Below, one piece after another: positions 10,365 to 22,520 of a stretch of 64,000 bases of DNA. The position numbers and the translations under genes are program-made. Under the pieces are notes generated by a model that made no database searches, was not told the DNA's origin, and was given only the letters and a program-made list of their open reading frames with translations. Source of the stretch: Gracilaria domingensis (taxonomy: Eukaryota; Rhodophyta; Florideophyceae; Gracilariales; Gracilariaceae); the NCBI GenBank assembly GCA_022539475.1, contig VCMS01000210.1, positions 35,040-99,039 on the forward strand, written 5' to 3'. Positions within the stretch are counted from its first letter, which is position 1, and each line of letters starts with the position of its first letter.

Positions 10365-13300
10365 TTCGCTTTGTGCACAAAACGACGTAAAGAGGCGTAG
10401 TTAGCAAGTAGTGTATGAGAGATTTCACAGCGAATGTTTGATGAAACTGATGTCAGGTCCGGTTCGACGCTCGGTTGCATTTCACATGGAACGGAGCTTT
10501 TTCGAGTTCCCAGAATGGAAACAAGCGCTGACAGAGCAGTGGCAAATTGAGGTGAATTGTCAATAACCTGTAGCCGTGTTTATTCCATTGCACACGCTCC
10601 GTGAAGACCGCTCAGGTTCAAATGCGAAAGCATGGGAATGGACTTTGACCAGAGCGGTGAGCCGGGAATGACTATTTTTGATGAAACAACGCGCACCCCG
10701 ACTGCTGACGAACTGTAACAGACAGAAACCGCCTCGGAGATCAATTGTCATGATAGCGTCCGGCCGGAACAACATATTTCGAATACACACATCATGACAC
10801 TAGGTTGCGGCAACGGAAACGAGGTGAACGGCATTTATCCGTCTTGATCAAGACGATGCTGACATTCCTGAATTCAGGGCAAGGTTGTTGCTAAACAATC
10901 AAGGTACTTGCAATGAGCAGGCCTTTTTTGCATGAGGCTAGAATGAATCCATGAAAGATTGGCCTGACCGAACGTAGAAATGGTTAAGGTTAGAAACGGC
11001 GTCGCGGAAGACTGGACGTCTTCCACAATCTTCGCTGTCGTGATTCACGAGTCGTGCAGGCCGCCTTACATCTTGTTGGGTCAGCTGTGATGAACTCCTT
11101 TCACATTGGGTTTACGTTTGTGAGGGCTAAGCTTCCATGCAAGAACTGGGAAGATCTGGCTGTTAGCGCCCGCACGACCACGAACGCCAGTCGTGCGTTC
11201 GACACTATCGAATCGACAGCATGTCCAACTTTCTAGGCATAGTCATCGTTTTGCCCCTTGTCCATGATGCTTCCGCTTTTCTCGCTGAATTTCGAAGATA
11301 TCATGGAAAAGCACGGACAGCGCGCAGCGCACGGACAGCGCGCAGCGCACGCCGCGGGGTGCTACTAGAGTCCTTCCATTTGTTTCTTACATGTCGTCAT
11401 TCGTTACATACGCGACACGTGTTCACATATATTGTTAATCATTTGTTTACAGTTGAACCTGCTCTGCTGTTGTGAGGATGCTTTCTCAGATATGCATTAA
11501 CGGAGAGCTCGGTGTTTCATTCTGTTTCAGTTGATCTGAACCTCCTGCCATACGTGTACAGGCCACGGCGCCAAATTGGGCCCGTGGCACAAAACCCTAT
11601 CAATGCAACGGAAATGGACCTATCAAAACCTTCCGTATAGCTAGTCAACACCGCTCTACAAGACTGCAGACAGTCTTTTGAATGTCTCTCTCTTGAACGT
11701 TTTCATCACGAGTCAGAGATAACTATTAAAAACGCCTTTCATTATGGACGTCGAAACACTTGGCTAGGAAATTTCTTTAGTAATTAACGTCGTCACTGCT
11801 TCCCTGAGTCAGAGTTTTGCGTCAGAAGATCAATGCTCGCCTTTCCGTTCCTTACGGAGACTAGCTCTCATTGTCTTCAGTCCCTTTGTATTTTCCTTTA
11901 TCAAAGACCACAATCTCAGTAGGACGTAACATAAGAAGCTATGCAATAAACTCTTTCTTCCACACATTCGCGATGCCCGTTTGTTGCAAAAGTGAGTTGC
12001 ATGCTTCTTACGTCCGGACATTTTTGTTTCGCAGACGTTTGCTCAAGATTACAGCTGAGTTAATGTAGCATGATCACTCGGGGTGGTCCAGCTCAGATGT
12101 GAGCAGACAGTATCACTATGACACGCGCAAGAAGGAATAAGGAGATTTCTCTTCTCTAAAGAGATGAACCTGGAACGAATATATTCACCTGCAAAACCAC
12201 GAAAAGAACATATTTGAATGAATCATGAAACGGGAGGCTGAGCTTCGATGGAATTCGACAGGAACAAAGCTCTGAAGTCTGTACATCACCAGAAAGAACT
12301 TTGTCATGAATCTGACCTTACATATTGCTAACTGACTGCGCATCATGTATTGCAGGATACAAAGCTGTTAGCGACGAATTTCTAACCAATGTTGAAGCTT
12401 GACGTGTTCAACTCGGGGTTCTATCTCTGGAGCTTGGCAGCAAATTACAATCATGGGATGGTCCAGGCTTTTTCATGAAATCCTCTACATGGTAGCACAT
12501 TTACATTTCGACCATGACTGTTTCTTATGAAATAGGCTCTATTCTCTCACCATGACTCAGCGAACAAAACGTCTTGATATGTATGAGTTGTCTTTCTTCG
12601 CCATGTTCCTGAATTTCCCCACCTCTGCTGAAAAGAATGGTAGACCTTCCACGTACACAGAATCGCTTTACTGGATGCATTCGTATCGAAAATGTTCTTG
12701 GACTAAAGAGAGGGAAAAGAGGACAGAACCGTGTGCTTCTCCGGTGTCACTTCTGCCCATATTTGACCCCGGATTTGATTTGTAGCGACATGTAACGAGC
12801 ATGAAGTGGCCGCGGCCGCTATAATCTACCACCAACTGTCATTCACCTTCCCTCTCCTGGGTACTCACCATACCTTATACATCTGTATTTGATACAATGC
12901 TCAAGTTCATTGGAGATTTATCAGTTCATACCATTCAGTCTTCTGCTGCTGGAGAGCCATTGATGCTGGACGTGTGCTTCGGTGGTACCATACTCTTTCA
13001 TTCAGAGATTGAGAGCAGATGAACTGTAGTCTCTCCAGGAGAAAGAACTATGAAGATTGGCAAAGCTTCTCACAGGAAGAGTAATTGGATCCAAAGTACA
13101 GGTCAGAAACATAACGTCTTTATCACCTGTTGCACATTTGTGATTAATTTGTGGAACACAAATAATCCTTTCTGATGTGCTCGTTCATTAAAACATTTTG
13201 TTGACAGGAATGACTCTCATCCTTATGTCCCTTCAGCACACGCATGACCAGTAGACGCCATCGAATACAGCTTCTGATGTAATGTGGGATTTGACAAACA

Positions 13301-14081
13301 CGACACCCAAAGGTAGAGCTCGCCGTTGTTTCCAGGCTACGGAACATTGAGGTGTAGCATTTCATTTACAGTGTTCCTAAGCGGCGTAGCTAATATCCTG
13401 ATCACACAAGAAGTAGGAGTGCTCTGCGCGAAAGACTTAATGATGTATGAGCAACTCAGATTGTTTTCAGCAAATCGGAAGATGAAGTGCGAACGTGGGC
13501 TGATGCAATCTTTTGCGTGCCAGGCGAGACTTGGCGCATTAGTAGTATCCGAGCGGTTCCAAAGCACTTACATCTTCCCTACTCCGTAGTGAACAGAAGC
13601 TCATACTCTGGTTCCGAGATGGATCGCTGATCATAGTCCCTCTTTCATTTGTAGAGCGGCAACGATACTTTCAGATGCCTTGATATATGCGTTGCTGTCC
13701 ACGACCTTCTCCTTGGATTCGCTCCGACCGATTGTGTGCTCGCATGTTCTTGTCGGAGACTTACAGGTAGCTTGGCATTACTGTGAGTGCGCGTTCATAG
13801 CCGGGAGAGGCCTTCGCCATTGCGAGATACCTACCACTTAGATGTCGGAAGCAGCCTTTCATGAGAAATTCTCTTCTCCCAGTCGCATCACGTCCAAAGA
13901 AAACATTTCCTATGAAAAACCAAGGTGCTTACTGTTGTTTCAGTTCCTCTCAGGATTTCCTCTCGAGAAGTCATGAGGATGTCCTTGGTTGCTATAAGAC
14001 CTCAGAATAATCCACTACCGCAAGCGAATACTCCGAACCGAACAGCCCCTCACGCAGCAAAGGAGCAGGACACGCAACGAC
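10365..14081. other. long intergenic region, no gene recognised
   Basis: Contains the upstream region of the CBM48 gene (right of 10364) and of the C2H2 gene (left of 14082). One small perfect tandem duplication, 2 x 18 bp (GCACGGACAGCGCGCAGC), lies at 11311-11346. Open frames here are short and featureless. Confidence 0.45.
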
Positions 14082-15340
14082 ATGGAACCGAACAACACCA
14101 AACCTCGTCTTCCTAGAAGCAGCTCGTTCTACACGTCTCGATCAAGAGTGAGGAAGAACAGCACATCTGCGAAGCATGATATCTCGTTCCTGCTCAACGG
14201 CCCAAAGCAATCCCCGACAACAAACTCACAGTCTGAACAACAAGCATCCTTGTCCTTGACGCAACCAGGGAGTGAGGCAGAAGCGTTTGGGACCATCTGG
14301 AGAGAGCAGCAACTCTGGGCCACAAATGAACTGAAGGAGTTTTCAACTTCAGAATCAGCAAGCGCCCGATCTTCGCATGGGGCAGGATGGCGCATTTCAC
14401 CTACTGAGGTCAAGAGAACCTGTGCTCAGTGTGGGAAGAGCTTCACACAGTCTGCTGATCTCAAGAAACAGTACGTATGAAAGCTATACGAGGACCCGTC
14501 TCAGCAGAGGAGCAAGTCAGTCACTGATCTGCCGGACGTGGTTAAGATGAGTGCATCTCGCTTCTACTTCCTTTGGATGCGGGATTTACAACCTCTAACC
14601 TCTGCTGATATGTGCGATGCTTACGTATAGTATCAAGTGTGTTCACCTGAAGGAGAGACCCTTCAAATGCAAACAATGCCCGTCTGCATTTGGAGAGAAA
14701 GGCAATCTGAAGTACGTTTTGCGTCTAAAACACTGCGTTACAGTTTCCTACGATTGAGTTGCAGTTCGCTAACTGGTATGCGCGACGTGAAACGACAGCC
14801 GACATGTAAAAGCTGTGCAGTAAGTAACCCTGAATTCTTGTATGGGCTATGGAACTTTCGAGAATTCGCTCTGGTGTATGTCTAACTCGCTAGATTGTCA
14901 CTTTTTCTCCTCATGCGTGATTCTGTTGACGAACTCGGCATTTGTCTTTGATTTGATTGCGACGACAGTGCCAAGGAAAGGCCATGGGTTTGTCCTGTAT
15001 GTGGTTTGCAATTCTCGTTCCGCGATAGTTTAACGTAAGTGATGGGATTTGATGCAGAAGCCGAAAGCTCCCCGAAGAAGAACTTGTGTACTAACGACAT
15101 AGGCTTTTGTTTCTGCAATAACAAGGCGCCACATACGGGCCGTGCACGAGGATAGCCGGCCGTTCTCATGCGACATATGCCAGTCTGCATTCAAGAAGAA
15201 AGGTTCGTTAGATCGCAATAGCAAGTTCTCTGGAGGTTTCCCGGAACGAGGGAGAAACTAACACAGTTTGTGGCTGCACTCCAATGCAAACAGACCATCT
15301 CATCCGCCACAAGTATGCACTGCACGGTTGCGGGAAGTAG
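14082..15340 (+). CDS. four-finger C2H2 zinc-finger protein, six exons
   Basis: Spliced CDS joined from 14082-14470, 14631-14711, 14799-14819, 14969-15034, 15126-15202 and 15294-15340: 681 nt, 226 aa. Every junction was chosen because it is GT-AG and restores an exact C-x2-C-x12-H-x4-H finger. The fingers start CAQCGKSF, CKQCPSAF, CPVCGLQF and CDICQSAF, with linkers HLKERPF, HAKERPW and HEDSRPF. Donors are GTACGT, GTACGT, GTAAGT, GTAAGT and GTTCGT; introns are 87-160 bp. Exon 3 is only 21 nt and encodes little more than the recognition-helix histidines of finger 2. The N-terminal ~110 residues are Ser/Gln-rich and disordered. Role: probably a sequence-specific DNA-binding regulator. A paralogue with the same four-finger layout lies at 45934-46732. 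The start ATG is the first in frame; an upstream exon cannot be excluded. Confidence 0.8.
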
Positions 15341-18300
15341 GAAACATGCGATTCATCAAAGGGCAAAGCGCAGTGCGGTCTCCGCACTTGGGGGGGGGGA
15401 GCGGCGATAGGGAGGTGGGGCGGAAAGGAAGAAGCTGGTAGAGCTGTGTAAAGCTGTCGGGCGTCGAACGCGAAGCCGTTACGTCATGACACGGGAACGA
15501 ATAACGTGAAGAAAAACAGTTGTGTTGTACGTGTGGCTGTATGCCTACCCTGCTGTAAGGGCGTGCCATTTGTGTGTTGTCTGGCTGTGTACGTGTAGCG
15601 CACCACTGCATGTGCGGAAGCACGCACATGCAAACGACACCCTTCCGTGCTCCAATTCACTTCACCCATTGTGCTCAAATTACACCCCATCTGTACACTC
15701 CCTTAGTCCGCCCCTCGCACTGGCGCACAACCCCCCTCAGCATTCCACCTGCCACATCCTGTTCGAATCACGAGCTTCTTCACATCCCTCCTCCCTCTCC
15801 TTCACATTACACAACAATTGGAAACAGAGCGCACCGCGCGTCCCGCTTACGTCCACCCAATTACGACAGGGCCATCCCCTCTCCTCTACACGCGCTCCTA
15901 ACCTGGGATGTAGAGCCACTCGTAGATATTGCTGTATCTTTTGTCCATTCATATTCCGCATTCTCGATTTACACCGCTTGATTTAGGCGCTTGATGAGCA
16001 CACCATCGATGTGCGAATCTCGATGCCCCCCCCGGTACAGTGCAATGCCACTTTCTCCGAAGCGTGTAACACAGATCTGCTTGGAAGTGAAAGAAAACCT
16101 GCACATGTATCCACCCCATGAATCCACCTATGCACAAGTTCAAGCTTTACACAAGACTCAAACACACCCATTTATGGTACTGACACCATGTGACAATGTC
16201 CAGCGGACCCCATGCTGTTGAAGTGATGATTTCTGTTGTGCCCTTAACTACAACTAAAGATTCGTGTTTGCCACAAATTCCTCTTGGTTATTTCTCAGAG
16301 AAGTAAACCTTTACAGTCGTTCTTGTCTGGTGTTGTTTTCTCAGCCTACGTCCAGTCATTGTTACTGTTCTCTTCGGATAGTATCCTTAAGGATAGCACT
16401 TCATGATTTATAGAAAGTGTCAGTCCTCTTATCTACGGTTGTTACACTAATGATGAAATGTTTCCTGAGATGGTGATATTGTTATTATTGCATGACCCAA
16501 CCGTCATAAAGCAACGCTTATTTCGTCATGAACCAGCAAATCATTTGGAAACACCAGGGCGACCAACAATCACAGCCTCGCTTCAAACCGCGCCTCTGCT
16601 CACGTGCTCGTTTTCGTCAGACTGAAGCGGCCTATCCACTAACATCCACACTCCACGGTATGATCCAGCACAGACACTCGTTCGCAAGTCGTCTAGTGGA
16701 CTCTATTTTATCATCATAACCAATGGTTTCTTTGACACAAATTCAAAAACCGCATCAGAATCTTCAGCTCCTTTTCTGTTGGAGCGGTTGCTTCCGATAT
16801 TTTCAGAGGAAAGCTACCTCGTCCTTGTGCTAATGTAATTCGGTCGTGGCGGAAGTTGGAACGAGTGATTCTTCCTTCGACTCCAGAAATCCAGAATCCG
16901 CTAAAAGAGTGTTCAGCTCAGTGCCTACTTTGCCGTCCCTAAATTCAGTATTTTTGCGAAACAGTAAAGGAATTTCTCACAGAATGAACAAGGAAACTGA
17001 GTACTTGCTAAACGTCTTTCTTCTTTCGGCAGTTCAACTCTTAATGCTCCTGCCGCTTTTGATTCTGACAGGTGGTGCCTCTGCTGACTCGCGAACGCAG
17101 ACAATCCTTTAATTCCTGGCGTAACTCTTTGCCGTATCTCAGAAATTAGTGACGGTCCTCAATTCACTGCAGCCCAGCGGTGAAGTTCTATCACAAGCGC
17201 GCTGTAAGCAAGACTTTCTCGTCCCCTGACGGAAATCGGGGCTCTATACCAATTAACCTGTAGCCAACAGAACGCGGTGAACATAGCGAGGGAAAAGAAG
17301 CCCATATGTTTATGATAGCACTTGAGAGTGAGCGAACATCATGTCAGACCGTATGATGACGCCTTCCGCTCCTCCTGACCTGGTCATGCTGCGTCAGAAC
17401 TTTGCCGATGAGTCTCATGCAAGTTGCCAATGCGAGTAATGACAAACCTCCAAACTCCAAACTCTGTTCTGGAAAGGTATGGTGTCAAAACGTTGAAGTT
17501 TTCTTCGTATCCGTTTCTTCCCGAATGCTTTGAGGAACTTTGCACCTGTCGCCTTAGCCATTGCGTAAGAATGAAAGGAGTGGTAGTGATAGTTGGACGA
17601 AGTGAGGTTGATTGTAACTCCATTTCTCTCCAATTACAAACTGTAAGACCCATAGAATTCACATGTCATGTGCACGCATGAGTGTCAATCAAACTGCGCA
17701 CTATGCAGAGGGGAGAGACTCTGATCGATCACAATAGTCCTGTGTACTCTTGGTGTAGTATGTTCCACTCCAAGCCTGCTTCCACAGCAGGCAGTTCGCA
17801 GTTAGTAATGAAGTCCAGCGTACGCCTCGCTCGTGAGCAGACTCCTTTGTAGCTGGACGTTGCGCTATGTTACACATACACGATTGATACTTTCTCAACG
17901 CGGAGTCCTTGCTTAAGGAGTCACAGAGCGGTTGAAGGCTTTGAGATACAAAAGCTGTAAGCGCGAAGATTGACTTGCTCCACCGGGCAAAGGTTGCTAT
18001 CGCAAGCGGATTCTTTAACTGAATGGCTATGAAATGTATTGAACGCGTGGCGTAAATCATTTGCTGGGCGGCAATAACGACACGTGAAGTTAGTTGTCGG
18101 CGACGATTGGGGTACTCTTGACTCTGTTTCTCATCTGAGACAATGCTCCCCCTGTATCCAACTTGCGCATTCTGAAAGCGGAAGCTCAAGAGATAAATCA
18201 CTTGTGCTTGTCATCCAACTCGCCTTGCTGATGAACAGATACGACTCTGTAAGGAAGGTGCGGGATAAGTTACAAGGTTCTTCGATACATGAAGCGCAAG

Positions 18301-18452
18301 GCAAAGTTACGCATTTGATGACAGTGGAAGTCATTGGCTCGGGAGAGCTTGAGAAGTTCACAGCCATACGCGACCATACGTATTGCGTGACCAAGTTGAG
18401 TGCTTTTGGTTACAGTCTGGACAGAGCTCCAGTTGCTGACATCAATCGAACT
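15341..18452. other. intergenic region, no gene recognised
   Basis: Includes a poly-G run near 15391 and a pyrimidine-rich + strand stretch at about 15640-15900 that resembles the gene leaders elsewhere, but the frame after it (15994-16221) shows no domain. An 88-codon frame at 16846-17112 begins with GTG and contains a hydrophobic segment (YLLNVFLLSAVQLLMLLPLL), possibly an orphan exon. Nothing was firmly assigned. Confidence 0.4.
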
Positions 18453-19965
18453 CTAATAAAAGCTGTACAAGCCTCGCCGCCGCAACATTACGAGGACCAG
18501 CCAAGACACGCATATAACTGTAACCGCGATGACCAGCACAACAGCGAGAAACCAGAAGCGGCTCGCTGTAGCGTCGAAGAGAGGAATAGTGATATTCATA
18601 CCGAATACGCCGGCTACCACACCACCAAAACCAAACATCATGCTCACGACGCTCATGGCCAGCTCGACTGAGAGCAGTCTGTTTCTCAGCGTGTCCAGAT
18701 GTATCATGATAAGGTCCTCCGTATCCTCAATGGCGTCATTAAGGAGAGAAGCATGATTGACATGCAAGTCGATTGCCTGCAAGTACGCTTCTAGCAACGT
18801 TTCGACTTCACTGTGATCTACCGCGCTTCTTGCGTAGTTTTCGGAAATGTGTTTCTCCGTGAGATACATGCTGGCCATCTCCTCATCTTCGTCCAACAGA
18901 TTCTCCAACACACTCCGAACGCTATTTGCTCGGGCGTGAAACTGGTTCAGTTGCTGCTTCTTCAAACGAAGTTCCTCCAACATTTTGGTGGTCAACTCAT
19001 TGGGCATCTGATGCAAGTACTCTTCAATCTGCGGTTTCAATCTCCCGAACTCAGTCTCCAGTCCCATAGCCAAGTAGATGAGGATTCCTTCCAAGGCACG
19101 AAACTCAAACGGCTGAGGATTCTCAGCATCCGGTTGCGCCGTGATAGACTGTTTGGCAATGTACAGCAACTGTTGCGTCTTCTCGGTGGTGGGGTCAAAC
19201 AAGAACATCTTGTTGTACAAAATGATGGCGCGCAAGCCCTCTAGCGACACCACAATGGCCGAGTGCCTTACCCACAGCGCCGGCTTGGCCGCAAACGCCG
19301 GGTCAACCTGTCGAATATCGCGCGCCTGCAACGAGTTGCGCAGGTAGTCGCGAAGTGCCTTTTGAGCGGTCTTCCGATTGGCGACGGCATTCGGCTCGAA
19401 CAAGCGCGAAAACTGCTTGAGTTCGGGCGACGGCAGCGGCGCATCGCCGTTGAGCCATTTGTTGACCACGTGCGGGGGCGGCTGAGAGCCTGGAAACGTC
19501 GAGCGCGCCTCCTGCAGAATGTCGGCGCGGCGCATCTGGCGGTTGGTGACATTTCCCTGCATATCGATCTGAATGCAATCCAGCTTTCCGTCCGTGTAGC
19601 GCGCCTTGTTCGGAGCCGGCAGCGACGCACGGCTCGGAATGTGCGTAAAGTTGGAGAAATGGGCGCGCTTCTGCGCAGAGTGCGACGGCTTGATGGGCGC
19701 GGCAGCAACGGGAAGATTCGGCTCCGTCTCCGAGCGAGGAATGGCCTCGACGGGATGGTCGACCAAGCCGTCGTTGACGGCCTCATCGGACTCGGAGTCG
19801 AACGGATCGGCGCCAGCAGCAGCGACAACGGCGGCCTGATCGACGGTAGACGCGCCAAACGAGACGGCAAACGGTTCCTGCGCGGCCTGGTCGCGCGCCA
19901 GCTCGGACGCGACGTACTCGCTGAACGACACGGGCGTGGGCTCGGTGAATGCCGGCTGTGGCGGC

Positions 19966-19996
<31 letters not shown>

Positions 19997-20108
19997 CGCG
20001 CGGGCGGCGCGGCGAGTGCGGCGGCGAACGCGCCGCGGCGGACGGCGGCGGCGGCGACGCGTCCAGCGGCGGGAGCGCGAGGTGCAGGTCGGAGGACGCG
20101 CGCGGCAT
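18453..20108 (-). CDS. CorA/MRS2-type magnesium transporter
   Basis: 551 aa. The C-terminus carries the family signature: two transmembrane helices with the selectivity motif GMN in VVAGVFGMNI between them, preceded by a long acidic/amphipathic helical region (LLDEDEEMASMYLT, LLEAYLQAIDLHVNHASLLNDA) as in MRS2 and CorA. The N-terminal ~200 residues are Pro/Ser/Ala-rich and may include targeting sequence. The ATG at 20108 was chosen over a 94-codon upstream extension because that extension is Cys/Arg-rich and overlaps the tandem-repeat promoter. Function: Mg2+ uptake across an internal or plasma membrane; the membrane is not decided by sequence. It is divergent from the DnaJ gene with a 452-bp shared promoter. 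Confidence 0.85.
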
Positions 20109-20560
20109 GGCGGCGGCGGTACGTACCGACGGGTGGCACGCGCTCGCGCGGCACGCCGTGCAGCTTGCTGGCGCTGCCGCGGACCGGCGCGTCCTCTCAC
20201 CTCCGCGGGGAGGCGTGCGAACTGCGGGGCGTCTTCGCCAATACCGCGCCGCATCTCTGGCTAGGGCGCCATGTCTGCGACGCGGCACGAGCTTCGTGCT
20301 GCGACACGTGCGACACGTGCGACACGCGCGACACGCGTGCGGCGCGCCGTTTTTGGCGCCAAATGCGCACGCGCGCGCGCAAACACACAAACGCCGCTGC
20401 CGCTATCTTACACGCCAGCCGCTGGCTGGCGTGCAGCTGCGTCGCCGTCACCGTCGAAGCCGCCGTCACCGTCGAAGCCGCCGTCACCGTCAAGGCCGCC
20501 GTCAAGGCCGCCGTCGCGTCCGCCGCTCGCCCAGCCGCCGGCGCCGGCGCCGCAGCCGCC
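20109..20560. promoter_or_regulatory. bidirectional promoter between CorA and DnaJ genes
   Basis: 452 bp between two head-to-head ATGs. Seen: a 9-bp tandem array (GCGACACGT type) at about 20300-20340 that creates CACGTG G-box palindromes; a perfect 9-bp-stem inverted repeat CACGCCAGC-CGCTG-GCTGGCGTG at 20411-20433; and a 15-mer tandem repeat (GCCGCCGTCACCGTC type) at about 20443-20515 in the DnaJ leader. CACGTG is a classical bHLH/bZIP site; its use here is inferred. Confidence 0.5.
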
Positions 20561-21490
20561 ATGGCGCCAGTAGACACGTCGTACTACGACCTGCTCAACG
20601 TCGCGCCCTCGGCCACCCCGGCCGAGCTCCGCAAGGCCTTCCGCCTCAAGGCGCTTCAGCTCCACCCCGACCGCAACCGCGACGCCGCGCAGGCCACCAC
20701 CGCCTTCCAGAAGCTCAAGGCCGTGTACGACATTCTGTGCGACCCGGGCCGCCGCGCGCAGTACGACGAGCTGGGCCCCGTGTCCAACCCGCACGCCGAC
20801 GACGACGCCCAGCTCGACGCCAGCGCGCTCGCGGAGTTTCTGCGCCGCGCGGCAAGCCGGCTGAGCAAGGAGGACATCAGCGCGTACGAGAAGAGGTATC
20901 GCGACGGCGACGAAGAGAGGGAAGACCTCGTTGCGCACTTTGAGCGTTTTGACGGCGCTGTGGACAAGGTGCTGCACTACATCCCGTACAGCACTGAAGC
21001 CGACCTGCGACGATTTGTCCAGTTTTGGGACGATCAGATCGATGCTGACAAGCTGCGCCGCACACCGCAGTTCGACGCCGCGCGTGACGTGCTGCTCGCC
21101 GAGGCGCAGAAGCACGACAGCAAGCAAGCCGCCGCCGCTGCTGCCGCTGCTGCTGCTGTTGATCAAGGGGGCGATGTGAACGACGGCGGCAACAACAAGC
21201 GATCGAAGAAGCGGGCCAAGGCGCGGCAGAAGAAGGACGCTGGCGGCGGCGACATGGACGCGCTGGCGGCGCTCATTCAGAAGCGGGCGCAGCGTGCAAA
21301 GGGGCAGTTTGACGCGTGGTGCGACAACATTGAACAGCAGGCTCAGGCGGCTGATGAGGCGCAAAACGCGCCCAGATCGTCGCGGTCGTGCTCGCGCGCC
21401 CCAAAGAAGGCGCGCGGCTCGACGCGACGCGGTGGCGGCGCGCCGTCCGCCTCAAGGGGCGTGCGCAAGCAGCGCAAGTCGCCGCGCTGA
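20561..21490 (+). CDS. DNAJC9-like J-domain histone co-chaperone
   Basis: 309 aa. J domain at about 6-72 (SYYDLLNVAPSATPAELRKA) with intact HPD (QLHPDRNRD). The remainder follows the DNAJC9 layout: an acidic helical block (LSKEDISAYEKRYRDGDEER), a middle helix region ending near residue 190, an Ala run, then a conserved-type helix MDALAALIQKRAQRAKGQFD and a strongly basic tail with nuclear-localisation-like clusters (KRSKKRAKARQKK). DNAJC9 recruits HSP70 to histone H3-H4 in the nucleus; that role is carried over by domain layout, not proven here. The Kozak-like context GCCGCCATGG supports the start. Poly-Ala and Gly-rich stretches fit the local GC bias. Confidence 0.8.
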   Translation: MAPVDTSYYDLLNVAPSATPAELRKAFRLKALQLHPDRNRDAAQATTAFQKLKAVYDILCDPGRRAQYDELGPVSNPHADDDAQLDASALAEFLRRAASRLSKEDISAYEKRYRDGDEEREDLVAHFERFDGAVDKVLHYIPYSTEADLRRFVQFWDDQIDADKLRRTPQFDAARDVLLAEAQKHDSKQAAAAAAAAAAVDQGGDVNDGGNNKRSKKRAKARQKKDAGGGDMDALAALIQKRAQRAKGQFDAWCDNIEQQAQAADEAQNAPRSSRSCSRAPKKARGSTRRGGGAPSASRGVRKQRKSPR

Positions 21491-22520
21491 AAACAGTGTT
21501 GTTTACGTTTGCGCGCTGCTGACTCTTGTGGCGAGAGCGCCGCACCTCTGCGTGCGGCGACGGGCGCGCGTGCGTTGGGGCGCGTCTTTACAAAATGGTG
21601 TGTGTTAGTCTTGAACAGAATGTTAAACGGCGCGACGAGGTGGCGATTGTGGTGTTGTTTGCGCGCCACGCTGCTTCGACGGCGATGAGGACGGCGGCGC
21701 GGCCGCACGCGGCGGCAACGGGGGGGCGACCGCCAGCGCGCAGCGGCGGCGCGGCGGCGGCGGCGGCGCAGGATGGCGGCAGAGGCGGTGCAAGCGCGAG
21801 ACGAGCGCGTCGAGAAAGCGGGTGCGCCGGAGCTGCGAGCGGCGGCTGTGCGTGGCGTGCGTGGCGGCGGTGCACCAGCGCGCGCCCACGCAGCCGCGCG
21901 CGTGCGCGCGCGGCGCGGCGCGGCGCGGCGAGGGCGGCGGCGCGCGCGGCGGCGCGCGCGGCTGCGGCTGCGGCTGCGGCTGCGGCTGCGGCTGCGGGGG
22001 GGGCGCGGAGGCGATCGGGTAGCGCCGCGAGCGGCGGCGGAAGATGGTGGGGATGAGGCGCGACGGCGGCAGCTGGGCGCGCGCGGCGGCGAGGCGCGCG
22101 CGCGGCAGGCGGCGGCTGCTCATCGGCGGGGCGGGCGGCGACGCGGGCGGCGGGCGGCGGCGGCGGCGGCGCGTTCAGGACGGGGGCATGGCGCGGGGGC
22201 GGCGGCGGACGCGGCGCGCAGACGCGGCGAGCGCGGCGGGCGGCGGCGGCGGCGGGGCATGGCGACGGCTTTAAGGAGGCGCGCGGCGGCGGAGCGCAGG
22301 GATACAACGGTTTGAATCGGCATTCAAACGGCAGGGAAAAAAGCGGCGCGAGCCGTTGCGCGCGGCGGCGGCGCTCGCGCCGGCGGCTTTGAATTCAAAA
22401 CTGCGCCGCGTCGGCGCAGTGGCCCCGGCTGTCACACTTGAACTGCGCAGTGGCGGCGCAGTGGCGGCGCAGTCACCCGCGCGCGGCGAACGACCAGCGG
22501 CGCGTCACAGCGGCGCCTCG
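21491..22520. other. very GC-rich spacer between DnaJ and PurL 3' ends
   Basis: About 1 kb of extremely GC-rich sequence with open frames on both strands. A minus-strand frame (22123-21623) contains a Pro-Gln dipeptide run encoded by a CAGCCG hexamer repeat (about 21958-22005), also found in the SerB leader, followed by a less repetitive stretch (WCTAATHATHSRRSQLRR). It could be a small gene, but stop-free frames are expected at this GC content, so I leave it unassigned. Confidence 0.35.

Noticed and set aside
15994-16221. 75-codon frame after a pyrimidine-rich tract as a small gene
   Set aside because: No motif, and splicing context and homology are unknown. The tract alone is not enough.
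17701-18201. 166-codon minus frame just downstream of the CorA gene
   Set aside because: No motif, no leader and ordinary composition. Chance frames of this size occur here.
19263-20264. Arg-rich frames on both strands over the CorA N-terminus
   Set aside because: These are shadows of a GC-rich Pro/Ala coding region, with no domain and no separate promoter or ATG context.
20108-20390. 94-codon N-terminal extension of the Mg transporter
   Set aside because: The extension is encoded by the promoter's tandem repeats and is Cys/Arg-rich. The internal ATG gives a normal start and leaves room for a shared promoter.
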